A DNA stretch of 64,000 nt from Nonomuraea sp. NBC_00507 (GCF_036013525.1 NZ_CP107853.1:868001-932000), one strand, 5' to 3'. Shown: positions 7,696 through 16,881, counted from the stretch's first letter. Program-made: numbers and translations. Notes: a model not told the origin generated them from the sequence alone.

Positions 7696-8514
7696 ATGGG
7701 CAAGATTCTGGTGACCGGCGCGACCGGCAATGTTGGCAGGCATGTGGTTTCCCAGCTCGCGGAGGCCGGACTGGAGGTGCGGGCGCTCGTCAGAGACCCG
7801 GCGCGGGCGCGGCTGCCCGTCGAGATGGCTCAGGGTGACCTGAACGCGGCAGAGACGCTGGAGCCCGCGTTGGAGGACGTGGAGAGTGTGTTCCTGCTCT
7901 GGCCGGGCTTCACCGCGGACGGCGCCGACGAGGTGATCGCGGCGATCGCCAAGCACGCGCGGCGCGTGGTCTACCTGTCGGCGAACGTAGCGGATGAGCC
8001 GGTGACGCACTACCACGAGATCGAGCACCTGATCCGGCACTCCGGGCTCGGCTGGACGTTCCTGCGGCCCGGCGGTTTCGCGGCCAACACGCTGGGCTGG
8101 GCCGGGCAGATCCGCCAGGGTGTCGTGCGGTGGCCCTACGGGCAGGCGTCCAGGTCGCTGATCCACGAGAAGGACATCGCGGCGGTGGCCGTCCACGTGC
8201 TCACCTCCGCCGGCCACAACGGGGCCACGTACATCCTCACCGGGCCGGAGCAGCTCACCCAGGCCGAGCAGGTGCGGCTGATCGGCGAAGCGGTCGGGCG
8301 CGGGGTGCGCTGGGAGGAGCAGCCGCCGGAGGAGGCCCGCGACCAGCTCATGGCGGCGTGGGGTGACCCGACGTTCGTGGAGAGCGCGCTGCGGACGTGG
8401 GACGGCTTCGTGACCAGCCCGGAGCCGGTCACCGACACGGTGCGGCGGCTGCTCGGCAGGCCGGGGCTGACCTTCCGCCAGTGGGCGCGCGACCACGCCG
8501 CCGACTTCAGCTGA
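7696..8514 (+). CDS. NmrA-like NAD(P)-binding reductase
   Basis: A 272-residue atypical short-chain dehydrogenase with the N-terminal dinucleotide motif VTGATGNVGRH (about residues 6-16). The typical SDR catalytic tyrosine-lysine pair is not obvious, as in NmrA/HSCARG proteins and NAD(P)H:quinone oxidoreductase type 2 (QorB-like). ATG at 7696 was chosen because the dinucleotide motif then starts at the usual place; an upstream TTG adds only seven non-conserved residues. It overlaps the convergent small gene by 8 bases. The physiological substrate is unknown. Confidence 0.85.
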   Translation: MGKILVTGATGNVGRHVVSQLAEAGLEVRALVRDPARARLPVEMAQGDLNAAETLEPALEDVESVFLLWPGFTADGADEVIAAIAKHARRVVYLSANVADEPVTHYHEIEHLIRHSGLGWTFLRPGGFAANTLGWAGQIRQGVVRWPYGQASRSLIHEKDIAAVAVHVLTSAGHNGATYILTGPEQLTQAEQVRLIGEAVGRGVRWEEQPPEEARDQLMAAWGDPTFVESALRTWDGFVTSPEPVTDTVRRLLGRPGLTFRQWARDHAADFS

Positions 8515-8728
8515 CCTCGTCGGCCGGGTGCTCCACCAGGGCGAGGATGCGGCTGGACATGAACCGAGCCGTGCGTACGGCGGTGCCGCTGCGGGTGACC
8601 TCGCTCACCTCGACGAGCCCCCGGCCCGTGGTCACCTCCACCCGCCGACCGGCGCGGGTGGCCTTGATCTCGTAAGTGCGCGGGGTGCCGCCCGCGTCGA
8701 TGACGATCTCCACCCGGTCACCCTTCAT
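8507..8728 (-). CDS. Small hypothetical protein
   Basis: A 73-residue, beta-rich, charged protein (VEIVIDAGGTPRTYEIKA, then RRVEVTTGRGLVEVSEV). It is not a family I recognise. It is the only long frame between the convergent reductase gene and the TauE gene and shows good GC3 bias. No clear ribosome-binding site precedes the ATG at 8728, so it may be leaderless. It overlaps the reductase gene tail by 8 bases. Confidence 0.6.
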   Translation of the reverse strand: MKGDRVEIVIDAGGTPRTYEIKATRAGRRVEVTTGRGLVEVSEVTRSGTAVRTARFMSSRILALVEHPADEVS

Positions 8729-8750
8729 GTCCGGGTTATACCCACCACAC

Positions 8751-9506
8751 CTATCCGTACACCAGTACGATAATCGCCGCGATCCCCACGCATACGATGA
8801 CGCCCCGCAAGACGGGCGCAGGGATCCGCCGCCCCACCCGGGCTCCCAGGAATCCGCCGACCACCGCGCCTATCCCCACCCCGGCCACGGCCTGCACGTC
8901 CACGTCCGCGACCGCCAGGAACAGCGTGGCCGCCACGGCGTTGACGATCAGCGCGAGGACGTTCTTGGCGGCGTTGACCCGCTGGAGGTGGTCGTCGAGA
9001 AAGCTGCCCAGCAGGCCGATCAGCAGCACGCCTTGAGCCGCGCCGAAATACCCGCCGTAAACGCCCGCGGCCAGCACGCCCAGCCACAACGCCGGCCCCC
9101 CGTGCGGGTGCGCGTGCTCGCGCCGCTCGGCGAGCCAGCGGTTGATCCGCGGCTGCGCCACGACGAGCACGCAAGCCAGGGCGATCAGCGCGACGACGAC
9201 GATCTCGAAGACGTCGGGGTCCAGGAACAGCAGCAGGATGCCGCCGATCAGCGCGCCGACCGCCGAGGCCGCGCCCAGGCGCAGCAGGCGGTCGCGCTGG
9301 CCGAGGAGCTCGGGGCGGTAGCCGTACGCGCCGGTGAAGGAGCCGGGCACCAGGCCGATGGTGTTGGAGACGTTCGCCGTGACGGGATCGACGCCGATGG
9401 CCACCAGCGTGGGGAACGTGATCAGCGAGCCCGACCCGACGACCGCGTTGATGGCACCGGCCACCACCCCGGCCGCGCAGACCGCGACCAGCTCCCACCC
9501 CGTCAC
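8751..9506 (-). CDS. TauE/SafE-family permease (TSUP)
   Basis: A 251-residue integral membrane protein with about eight hydrophobic helices and the duplicated signature of the sulfite/organosulfonate exporter family (GAINAVVGSGSLITFPTLV near the N-terminus, GYFGAAQGVLLIG at mid-length). The GTG start at 9506 has an AAAGGAGGG site 4 bases upstream. Known members export sulfite, sulfoacetate or related anions. No sulfur genes adjoin, so the substrate is unassigned. Confidence 0.9.
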   Translation of the reverse strand: MTGWELVAVCAAGVVAGAINAVVGSGSLITFPTLVAIGVDPVTANVSNTIGLVPGSFTGAYGYRPELLGQRDRLLRLGAASAVGALIGGILLLFLDPDVFEIVVVALIALACVLVVAQPRINRWLAERREHAHPHGGPALWLGVLAAGVYGGYFGAAQGVLLIGLLGSFLDDHLQRVNAAKNVLALIVNAVAATLFLAVADVDVQAVAGVGIGAVVGGFLGARVGRRIPAPVLRGVIVCVGIAAIIVLVYG

Positions 9507-9517
9507 GAACCCTCCTT

Positions 9518-10438
9518 TTACGTATCTGGGCTCTTGGGGGGTGTGAACAGGCCGCCAAGGCTCTCCAGGACCTTGCCCATCTCCGATGGGACGATCCAGA
9601 TCTTATTTGCCTCGCCTTTGGCGATCTCCGGCAGGGTCTGCAGATACTGGTAAGCGAGGAGGTGCTGGTCGGGCTTCCCCTCGTGGATGGCTTTGAACAC
9701 CATCCCGATCGCGTCCGCCTGCCCCTTGGCACGCATGGCCTGCGCCTCGGCCTCGGCCTGGGCCCGCAGCACGGCCGCCTCCGCCTCACCGCGCGCCCGC
9801 AGCACCGACGCCTGCTTCTCGCCCTCGGCCTGCAGGATCGCCGCCTGCCGCTGGCCTTCCGCGGTCAGCACGGCGGCGCGCTTGTCGCGGTCGGCGCGCA
9901 TCTGCTTCTCCATCGAGTCCTGGATGGAGGCGGGCGGGTCGATGGCCTTCAGCTCGACGCGGTTGACGCGGATGCCCCACTTGCCGGTCGCCTCGTCGAG
10001 CACGCCGCGCAGCGCGGTGTTGATGTCCTCGCGCGAGGTCAGCGTGCGCTCGAGGTCCATGCCACCGACCACGTTGCGCAGCGTGGTGACCGTGAGCTGC
10101 TCGACGCCGATGAGGAAGTTCGCGATCTCGTACGTGGCCTTCTTCGGGTTCGTGACCTGGAAGTAGATCACCGTGTCGATGGAGACCACCAGGTTGTCGG
10201 ACGTGATCACCGGCTGAGGTGGGAACGACACCACCTGCTCACGCAGGTCGATCATGTCCTTGATGCGGTCGATGAACGGCACCACCAGGTTCAGTCCCGG
10301 CGTCAGCGTCCTGTGGTAGCGCCCGAGCCGCTCGACGATGGCGGCCGTGGCCTGAGGGATGATGCGGATGGTGCGGACCATTCCGAAGCCCACCGCCGCG
10401 ACCACGACGAGGGCGACGATGAGCTGCTCGACGGACAT
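9518..10438 (-). CDS. SPFH/Band 7 membrane-anchored protein (stomatin/slipin type)
   Basis: A 306-residue protein. An N-terminal membrane anchor (about 5-22) is followed by a Band 7 domain (about 24-190, with PGLNLVVPFIDRI and LREQVVSFPPQPVIT). A long coiled coil (about 190-260) is rich in Ala, Glu and Gln with repeated EGEKQA and ARGEAEA units. Such proteins build ring assemblies on membranes. No NfeD partner, common for slipins, is next to it. An imperfect 22-bp palindrome (10525-10546) lies about 90 bp upstream. Confidence 0.9.
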   Translation of the reverse strand: MSVEQLIVALVVVAAVGFGMVRTIRIIPQATAAIVERLGRYHRTLTPGLNLVVPFIDRIKDMIDLREQVVSFPPQPVITSDNLVVSIDTVIYFQVTNPKKATYEIANFLIGVEQLTVTTLRNVVGGMDLERTLTSREDINTALRGVLDEATGKWGIRVNRVELKAIDPPASIQDSMEKQMRADRDKRAAVLTAEGQRQAAILQAEGEKQASVLRARGEAEAAVLRAQAEAEAQAMRAKGQADAIGMVFKAIHEGKPDQHLLAYQYLQTLPEIAKGEANKIWIVPSEMGKVLESLGGLFTPPKSPDT

Positions 10439-10524
10439 GGCGACGCTCCGAAGTCGAGGGGACCGACTCCGTAGATCCTATTTCGTTTCAGCTGGCGGGG
10501 CCTTTTGTGTGCATAAAAGTGATC

Positions 10525-10546
10525 TACTATCGCGATCTCGCTAGTA
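10525..10546. promoter_or_regulatory. 22-bp imperfect palindrome upstream of the SPFH gene
   Basis: Left arm TACTATCGCGA and right arm TCTCGCTAGTA match in 9 of 11 positions after reverse complementing. It overlaps the stop codon of the ABC gene at 10541 and is AT-richer than its surroundings. It could be an operator or a weak terminator. Confidence 0.3.
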
Positions 10547-11329
10547 TGCGCGGGCGTACCAGCGGCCCTCTGCACTGCGATCCAGCGTCAGCGGCACCCC
10601 GAACGTCTGGGACAGGTTGTCGGACGTCATCACGTGCTCGAGCGGCCCCTGGGACACCACGGAGCCGTGCCGCAGCAGCAGCCCATGCGTGAACCCGGCG
10701 GGCACCTCCTCCACGTGGTGCGTCACCAGGACCAGCGTCGGCGAGCGGAAGTCGCCGGCCAGCAACGCCAGGCGGCGCACCAGGTCCTCGCGACCGCCGA
10801 GGTCGAGCCCGGCCGCGGGCTCGTCGAGCAGGAGCACCTCGGGGTCGGGCATGAGCGCGCGGGCGATCTGCACCCGCTTGCGCTCCCCCTCGGACAACGT
10901 GCCGAAGCGCCGCCTGATCAAATGAGCCGCGCCCATCATGTCGATCAGCTCGACCGCCCGGGTCACGTCATTGGAGTCATATTCCTCGGTCCAGCGGCCC
11001 ATGATTCCGTAGGAGGCGGTCAGCACCAGGTCGATGACCTTCTCCTCGGGCGGGATGCGCTCGGCCAGCGCGGCGCTCGCCAGTCCGATGCGCGGCCGCA
11101 GATCGAACACGTCCGCCTGCCCCAGCCGCTCCCCGAGCACCTCGACCACACCTTCGGTCGGGTAGAGCAACGTGCTGGCGACCTGCAGCAACGTGGTCTT
11201 GCCCGCGCCGTTGGGGCCGATGACGGCCCATCGCTCGTCCGCATTGACCGTCCAGTCGATGCCGCGCAGCAGGGCCGCTCCGTCGCGCCTGACGGCGACG
11301 TCCTGGAGCCGCAGCACCTGACCACCCAT
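10541..11329 (-). CDS. ABC transporter ATP-binding protein, lone subunit
   Basis: A 262-residue ATPase. Walker A GPNGAGKT is at 38-45, signature LSEGERKRV and Walker B VLLLDEP are downstream, and the switch histidine lies in VLVTHHVEE. ATG at 11329 is preferred because AAAGGGAGG lies 7 bases upstream. No permease or binding protein is adjacent. The sequence resembles the ModF/PhrA-like solitary ATPases of actinobacteria, so it may not be a transporter subunit at all. It is divergent from 11398 with a 68-bp spacer. Confidence 0.87.
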   Translation of the reverse strand: MGGQVLRLQDVAVRRDGAALLRGIDWTVNADERWAVIGPNGAGKTTLLQVASTLLYPTEGVVEVLGERLGQADVFDLRPRIGLASAALAERIPPEEKVIDLVLTASYGIMGRWTEEYDSNDVTRAVELIDMMGAAHLIRRRFGTLSEGERKRVQIARALMPDPEVLLLDEPAAGLDLGGREDLVRRLALLAGDFRSPTLVLVTHHVEEVPAGFTHGLLLRHGSVVSQGPLEHVMTSDNLSQTFGVPLTLDRSAEGRWYARAY

Positions 11330-11397
11330 CCCCGAACCTCCCTTTGGAGTCACCCTGGGGACAAACCTATTGCAGGCCGAGCGCTTATCGTGGATCG

Positions 11398-12114
11398 GTG
11401 CGCCCTGAATCGCCTGTCTGTCCGTCCCTGGTCGCCTGGGGCAACGCGTGGCTTGCCGGCCACGTCGGCCTCGACGAGGCGGCTGACCACGTCGAATCCG
11501 CCGGCGGGCCCGTCATCGCGGGCGAGGTCCCGTTGCGTAAATACCTCGCAAACCTGCGCGCGAGCGGGCTGCGCGAGGTGCGCCTCGCCCTGCCCGCGCC
11601 GGGCGATCCGCTCGGGCTGTCGGGTCCTGCATCGTTCAACTCGGCCGCGGTCGACGCCGGGCAGGCCGTGATCGCGGTGCTGGACGACCACAACCTCGGG
11701 CTGGTACCGGCGCCGGACCTGCGCGGATCGTCCTATGTCGGCGTACGGCTGGACGTGCACGAATCCGGGCCGGTACGCCATGACCTGCCCTCGCTGTCCG
11801 AAGCCGAGCGCGAGCTGTCGGACGCGATCCGCTCGGCCACCGAGGCACTGGCCTCCGTCGACGGACCCGCGCAGGGCCGTCCCGAACTCGGGCCGCGGGG
11901 CGGCGATCTGGCGCCGGGCTATCCCGCGCGGGCGCATCGCGTCTCGGCGCTGGCCGCGCGGCTGGCCGCCGTGCTCAGCCTGGCCGACGACCGGGGGCTC
12001 ACCTCCGGCCAGATCGCCGCCCGCGGCGCCGCACTGCGCGAGCTCGACCGTGCGGTACGCCGTGCGCTCGTGGCCGCCCACCACGCGATCTTCGAGCCGC
12101 TCAGGAACCCGTAG
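11398..12114 (+). CDS. Conserved actinobacterial hypothetical protein
   Basis: A 238-residue soluble protein with no signal peptide or membrane helix. It has a mixed alpha/beta N-terminal half (RKYLANLRASGLREVRLALPAPGD) and a helical C-terminal half (SALAARLAAVLSLADDRGLT). I recognise no catalytic motif. GTG at 11398 is probably leaderless, because no ribosome-binding site precedes it and an AT-richer segment lies about 8 bases upstream. It overlaps the convergent kinase gene by 14 bases. Confidence 0.65.
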   Translation: MRPESPVCPSLVAWGNAWLAGHVGLDEAADHVESAGGPVIAGEVPLRKYLANLRASGLREVRLALPAPGDPLGLSGPASFNSAAVDAGQAVIAVLDDHNLGLVPAPDLRGSSYVGVRLDVHESGPVRHDLPSLSEAERELSDAIRSATEALASVDGPAQGRPELGPRGGDLAPGYPARAHRVSALAARLAAVLSLADDRGLTSGQIAARGAALRELDRAVRRALVAAHHAIFEPLRNP

Positions 12115-15100
12115 GCGCATCCCCGGCCTTCCACAGCCTGACCAGCTTGTCCTTGCCGGCCGAGACGAGGGTGACGCGGTCGTCGAGGCGGACGATGCCT
12201 ACGGCGTACACGCCGCTCTTGTGTGCCTTGACCGGCTTGCCGAGCGCCTTGCGGGTGCCGAGGTCCCACAGCCTGATCGTGCCGTCGGTGCTGCCGGACA
12301 GCAGGACCGGCCGGTCGGCCATGGTGCCGAAGGACAGCGAGTAGATGATCTTCTTGTGGCCGGACATGGTGCCGATGGTTTTGCCGTTTGTCGGATCCCA
12401 AATCCGGATTTTTCCGTCTTTGCCGCCCGATGCCACGACTGTCTCGTCGTCGACCTTGCCCACCGTGACCGCGTACACGCCCTTCGAGTGGCCCTTGTAC
12501 GTCTTCCCGTACGACTTGCGCTTGGACATGTCCCACATGCGGATCGACTCGTCCTCGCTGGCCGAGATCGCGATCGCGCGGTCACCGATATGGGTGGCGC
12601 TGAGCCAGTTCACCGGCTTGCGGTGGGCCCTGATGCTCTTGCCCGTGGCCTTGCGCTTGCCCAGGTCCCAGAATCTCAGGTAGCCGTCGGCGTCGCCGGT
12701 GACCGCCATCCACTTGTCCTTGACCTTGGTCACGGCGACGGAGTAGACGGCGTCGCCGTGCCAGCCGAGGACCTTGCCCTTGCGGGTCTTGAGATTCCAC
12801 AGGCGGACGCTGCCGTCGTAGCCGCCGGAGACCGCGACGGGCGTCTTGCCCATCATCGCGCCGGCCACGGCGTACACCTCCTGGCTGTGGCCCTTCATGG
12901 TGGCCAGGGACTTGTGCTTGGCCAGGTCCCACAGGCGTACCCGGCCGTCCTGTCCGCCGGTGACCAGCCAGGTCGTCTTGTCGCTCACGGAGACGGCGGA
13001 GAACGTCTGGACGCCCTTGGTATGGCCCTTGAGCGACGTGCCGTCCTGCTTGCCCACCACGGGGACCGTCTGCTCCTGGGGCTGGTCCTGGGTGGGTGTG
13101 GGGGTCGGGGTCACCGCTGTGGGGGTCGGTGTCGGCGCCGTCGGGGTGGGGGTGGGGGCCGTGGGTGTGGCGGCCGTCGGGCTGAGGGACGTGGTCACCT
13201 GGGCGACGTTCTCGCCCCCGGCGGCGGGTCCGAACATCTTCGGCCCGAAGTACAGCACGCCGCCGGCCAGGGCGAGCGCCACGACCAGGGTGCCCGCGAC
13301 CAGGGCAGCACGCCTCCGCCTGGCGTCGGACACGTCGGGCCGCTCGTCGAGGGGCGTGTGCTTGAAGAACGCGTCGTTGTCCCCTCGTGCCCGCGCCTCC
13401 CCGTGCCCTGGGCCGGCGGGCCGGCCCAGGCCGCCACGCCCATGATCGCCCGCCGCCCCTTGCACCCCGGGGTGCTGCCGCATTCCGGGCTGCCCCTGCA
13501 CACCGGCCTGCCCGTGAGCTTCGGGCGGCCCTTGCACACCCGCCTGGCCGGCCGAGCCCATATGACCGGCTGCCGGGTCCTGCGCGGGCGATCCCACCGC
13601 TCTCATCGGATACGGCGGCGGCATGTGCTGCTGGCCTTGCGCCGGCACGAAGGAGCCCGCCGACGGCCTGCTGGAAGCGCCCTGCCCGCCAGCCGGCTGC
13701 TGCGACGGCGAACCCGGCGGGTGCCCAGCGGGCGGGTGACGGTCGACCGACTCGGCACCGGACGCCTGGGGCTGCGCGTGGGCCTCCCCAGAGGGGCTGG
13801 CCCACGCGGAGGCCGCACGCCCCTGCCCATCGGGACTGACCCACCCGGATGCGGCAGCCGATCGCCCTTCCGGACTCACCCACCCGGAGGCCGCAGGCGC
13901 CCCTCCCGCTCCCCCACTCTGCGGCCCGCCACTGTGCGGGCCGCCGCCCTGCGGCTCAGCGCCCTGCAGGCCGGCGCCCTGCGGGCCAGCACTATGCAGC
14001 CCGGCGCCATGCGGACCGGCACTATGCGGCCCGGCGCCATGCGGCCCGATACCCTGCGGCCAGACGCCATGCGGGTCGGCGCTATGCGGCCCGACACCCT
14101 GAGGCCCGGCGGCCTGCGGACCGGCGCCATGTGGCCCAGCACTGTGCGGCCCGGCGCCATGTGGCCCAGCACTGTGCGGCCCGGCGCCATGTGGCCCAGC
14201 ACTGTGCGGCCCGGCGCCATGTGGCCCAGCACTGTGCGGGCCAGCGCCATGTGGCCCAGCACTGTGCGGGCCAGCGCCATGCGAGCCGACCCCCTGCGAG
14301 CCGACCCCCTGCGGCCCAGCACCCTGCGGCCAGACGCTATGCGGCCCGGCACCCTGCGGCCCGGCACCCTGCGGGCCGGAAGTTTCAGCCGGGTGGCCTT
14401 CTGGGCTCGCCCAGCCGGGAGTGGGTGCCCACCCGTGGGTGAATGCGGAGCCTGGGGTGGGTGCCGGGGCTGCGAGGCCCGGGGTAGCGGCGGAGCCAGC
14501 AGTAGCGGCCGAGCCGGGGATGCCCGCAGGCCCGGTGGCGGGGGGAGTTTGTTCGGCGGCCAGTTGGGAGCCGGTGGTGAGGGCCACCTCGTCGTCGAGC
14601 CGAGGCGACTGCCCCTGGTTCTCCAGCAACGCGAACAGCGCCTCGGCCGCCGTAGGCCGCTCCTCGGCCCGCTTGCTGAGGCACGCCTGCACGATCGGCC
14701 GCAGATCGTCGGGCAGCACCGACAGATCCGGCTCCTCGTTCATCACCCGGTAGATGACCGCCGGCAGGCTGTCCTGCCCGAACGCGGGCCGCCCCGTGGC
14801 GGCGTACACCATGGTCAGGCCCCAGCTGAACATGTCGCTGGCGGACCCGACCCGTTCGGCGGAGATCTGCTCCGGCGACATGTACGCCGGCGTCCCCACC
14901 ACCCCGCTGCTGATCGTCATCGCCGAGTCCAGTGCCCTGGCGATGCCGAAGTCGATGACCCGGGGCCCGTCGCTGCCGATCAGTACGTTGCTCGGCTTGA
15001 AGTCCCGGTGCACGATGCCCGCCCGGTGGATGGCGGCCAGCGCGGTCACCGTCCCGACGGCCAGCCGGTAGAGCGCACCGCCCGCGCGCGGCCCGTCCCG

Positions 15101-15421
15101 CTGCACCACGAGCTGGAGCGACACGCCGTCGACCAGCTCACTCACGATGTACGCCTGCTCGCCGTCCATGTTGGCGTCCAGCACTTGGGCGGTGCAGAAC
15201 TGGGCGACCCGGCGCGCCGCGGCCACCTCGCGCATGAAGCGCTCACCGTCGATCCCCGGCTTGTCGAGCCGGGTCTTCAGCAGCTTGATCGCCACGAGCC
15301 GCCCATCGGGCGCCTCCCCCTTGAAGACGATCCCCTGCGCCCCTTTGCCCAGGCGGCCGAGCACCCGATAGGTGCCCAGCGTCTGCGGATCACCCGCCTG
15401 TAAGGGGTGCGTGTCCGGCAC
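12101..15421 (-). CDS. Membrane Ser/Thr protein kinase with C-terminal WD40 propeller
   Basis: A 1106-residue Hanks-type kinase. The kinase domain covers about 18-275: glycine loop GKGAQG, K46, catalytic HRD 138-140 and DFG 157-159. A Pro/Gly/His-rich linker of about 400 residues follows, including tandem HGAGPHSAGP units, then one membrane helix (about 703-725). The extracellular part has seven WD40 repeats (about 794-1100), each opening with a GH or AH pair and closing with a WD-like dipeptide. The propeller probably senses an external ligand or scaffolds partners. GTG at 15421 follows GGGGGAGG. The linker is encoded by 30-bp repeats (14131-14280), so its length may vary between strains. 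Confidence 0.93.
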   Translation of the reverse strand: MPDTHPLQAGDPQTLGTYRVLGRLGKGAQGIVFKGEAPDGRLVAIKLLKTRLDKPGIDGERFMREVAAARRVAQFCTAQVLDANMDGEQAYIVSELVDGVSLQLVVQRDGPRAGGALYRLAVGTVTALAAIHRAGIVHRDFKPSNVLIGSDGPRVIDFGIARALDSAMTISSGVVGTPAYMSPEQISAERVGSASDMFSWGLTMVYAATGRPAFGQDSLPAVIYRVMNEEPDLSVLPDDLRPIVQACLSKRAEERPTAAEALFALLENQGQSPRLDDEVALTTGSQLAAEQTPPATGPAGIPGSAATAGSAATPGLAAPAPTPGSAFTHGWAPTPGWASPEGHPAETSGPQGAGPQGAGPHSVWPQGAGPQGVGSQGVGSHGAGPHSAGPHGAGPHSAGPHGAGPHSAGPHGAGPHSAGPHGAGPHSAGPHGAGPQAAGPQGVGPHSADPHGVWPQGIGPHGAGPHSAGPHGAGLHSAGPQGAGLQGAEPQGGGPHSGGPQSGGAGGAPAASGWVSPEGRSAAASGWVSPDGQGRAASAWASPSGEAHAQPQASGAESVDRHPPAGHPPGSPSQQPAGGQGASSRPSAGSFVPAQGQQHMPPPYPMRAVGSPAQDPAAGHMGSAGQAGVQGPPEAHGQAGVQGQPGMRQHPGVQGAAGDHGRGGLGRPAGPGHGEARARGDNDAFFKHTPLDERPDVSDARRRRAALVAGTLVVALALAGGVLYFGPKMFGPAAGGENVAQVTTSLSPTAATPTAPTPTPTAPTPTPTAVTPTPTPTQDQPQEQTVPVVGKQDGTSLKGHTKGVQTFSAVSVSDKTTWLVTGGQDGRVRLWDLAKHKSLATMKGHSQEVYAVAGAMMGKTPVAVSGGYDGSVRLWNLKTRKGKVLGWHGDAVYSVAVTKVKDKWMAVTGDADGYLRFWDLGKRKATGKSIRAHRKPVNWLSATHIGDRAIAISASEDESIRMWDMSKRKSYGKTYKGHSKGVYAVTVGKVDDETVVASGGKDGKIRIWDPTNGKTIGTMSGHKKIIYSLSFGTMADRPVLLSGSTDGTIRLWDLGTRKALGKPVKAHKSGVYAVGIVRLDDRVTLVSAGKDKLVRLWKAGDAPTGS
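14131..14280. repeat. Five tandem 30-bp repeats in the kinase linker
   Basis: Units begin at 14131, 14161, 14191, 14221 and 14251. The first three are identical, and the last two differ at two positions. Degenerate 15-bp half units extend over about 13970-14390. Each 30-bp unit encodes ten residues in frame, so copy-number change would keep the reading frame. Confidence 0.92.
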
Positions 15422-15591
15422 CTGGTCCTCCCCCTTGTGCGAATCCCCCGATCACAAGCGTGATGGGCCCACGCGAACCCCCGCAAGCCATCCCAGGTCA
15501 CGAAAGATCATCGCTCTTTGCGAAATATTTCCCCTCCGCAATAATCGTGGAGATGATCGGGGATTTCCAGCACCGTACGGGGAGCCGTCAC

Positions 15592-16257
15592 ATGCGCAGA
15601 AGCTTCAGCCTGTTCTTAGCCGGAGGTCTCGCCGCCGGCACCCTGGCCGCGCCCGGCCAGGTCAGCGCCGCCACCACGGCCACGTCCGCCACGACCGCGG
15701 CAGCGCCCACGACGACGACGGCGCGGCTGGCGCCGTACTCGAGTTTCAAGATCTCGGTCAAGCACACCACGCGCACCAAGCGCGGCGGCAAGATCACATA
15801 CTACGTGAAGGCGAAAAACCTCGGCCCGCACTACGCCGACTACTACTGGATGGGCGGCGAGGTGCCGAAGGGCGTCGTGCCGACCCTGCGCTGGGGCGGC
15901 CCCAAGGGCACGAAGTGCACCTGGGAGGACCGCTGGTTCTGGTGCTGGGGACCGATACGCCTGGAGAAGGGCAAGACCGACTGGCTCAACTTCCAGGTGA
16001 CGCTGAAGAAGGGCACCACGGGCACCGCCAAGGCCCGCGTCGGCGTGCTGTCGTTCGATGTGGACCAGGGCATGGAGAACATGAGCGAGGCCGAGCTCAA
16101 GCGCCTCGGCATCAAGGGTTACCACTGGCTCAAGACGGTCAAGACGACGATCGTCAGCCCGTCGCGGGCCGGGCGGGGCTACACGCCGCCGCCCCCGGTC
16201 CAGGAGTACAACCCGCCGTCCAGCCACGTCGAGACCAACAACAAGAAGGACACCTGA
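15592..16257 (+). CDS. Secreted protein A of a paralogous pair
   Basis: A 221-residue exported protein. The signal peptide covers 1-26, with probable cleavage after VSA. A Thr/Ala-rich spacer (28-46) and a DUF11-like beta-sandwich (50-155: KISVKHTTRTKRGGKITYYV, GPHYADYYWMGGEVPKG) follow. The conserved tail is DQGMENMSEAELKRLGIKG (158-176), then a Pro/Asn-rich end. Cysteines 109 and 118 may form a disulfide. ATG at 15592 follows GGGGAG; the longer upstream frame would bury the signal peptide. The gene at 19874 is a clear paralogue. The start is 170 bp from that of the divergent kinase. Function unknown. Confidence 0.85.
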   Translation: MRRSFSLFLAGGLAAGTLAAPGQVSAATTATSATTAAAPTTTTARLAPYSSFKISVKHTTRTKRGGKITYYVKAKNLGPHYADYYWMGGEVPKGVVPTLRWGGPKGTKCTWEDRWFWCWGPIRLEKGKTDWLNFQVTLKKGTTGTAKARVGVLSFDVDQGMENMSEAELKRLGIKGYHWLKTVKTTIVSPSRAGRGYTPPPPVQEYNPPSSHVETNNKKDT

Positions 16258-16260
16258 CCC

Positions 16261-16881
16261 TCAGCCCAGGCCGTGCCGTACCGCGTACAGTGCGGCCTGG
16301 GTGCGGTCCTGCACACCCAGCTTCATCAGCACGTTGGAGACGTGGGTCTTGACCGTCTTCTCCGCGACGGCCAGGCTCCGCGCGATCTCCCTGTTGGACC
16401 GGCCGGCCGCGATGAGCGCGAGCACCTCGCGCTCGCGGTCGGTCAGCGGGACCGGCGCGGGCACGTCCGGGGCGCCGGCCGTGGACAACATCGCCTCGGC
16501 CGCTTCGGGCGCGAGCAGCACCTGGCCGCCGTGCACGGCGCGGACCGCCTGGACCAGCGCGGACGGGTCGACGTCCTTGTAGAGGAACCCGGACGCACCG
16601 GCGCGCATCGCCGGGCTCACGTCCCCACGATCGCTCACCGACGTCAGCACGACCACCTTGGTCGTCGTCCCGGCCAGGCGCTCCAGCGCGCCGAGGCCGT
16701 CGAGCACGGGCATCTTCAGATCCAGCAACAGCACGTCGGGGGCCAGCTCCGCGACCCGCTCGACGGCCTGCGCCCCATCGCCGGCCTCGCCGACGACCGT
16801 GATGTCGTCCTGCAGGTCGAGGAACGTCCGCAGCCCCTGCCGCACCACTGGATGATCGTCAGCGATCAGCACCCGGATCAA
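16261..16881 (-). CDS. NarL/FixJ-type response regulator
   Basis: A 206-residue two-component regulator. The receiver domain (1-120) has acidic D8-D9, phospho-acceptor D54 in LLLDLKMP, and Thr/Lys positions in VVLTSV and GFLYKDV. A LuxR-type helix-turn-helix covers 140-200 (LTDREREVLALIAAGRSNREIA). The frame opens at TTG 16881, overlapping the kinase stop as TTGA; GTG at 16872 is an alternative. It is co-transcribed with the histidine kinase 16878-17996 and must be its partner. Targets are unknown. The secreted-protein gene at 15592 ends 3 bp away, convergent. Confidence 0.92.
   Translation of the reverse strand: MIRVLIADDHPVVRQGLRTFLDLQDDITVVGEAGDGAQAVERVAELAPDVLLLDLKMPVLDGLGALERLAGTTTKVVVLTSVSDRGDVSPAMRAGASGFLYKDVDPSALVQAVRAVHGGQVLLAPEAAEAMLSTAGAPDVPAPVPLTDREREVLALIAAGRSNREIARSLAVAEKTVKTHVSNVLMKLGVQDRTQAALYAVRHGLG

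Noticed and set aside
14131..14280. Regular 30-bp repeats as a CRISPR array
   Set aside because: Units are directly adjacent without spacers and lie in frame in the kinase gene.
11735..15403. Plus-strand frame of 1222 codons opposite the WD40 kinase gene
   Set aside because: It is an antisense shadow of the kinase gene and its GC-rich repeats; composition is Arg/Pro/Gly-rich and there are no domains.
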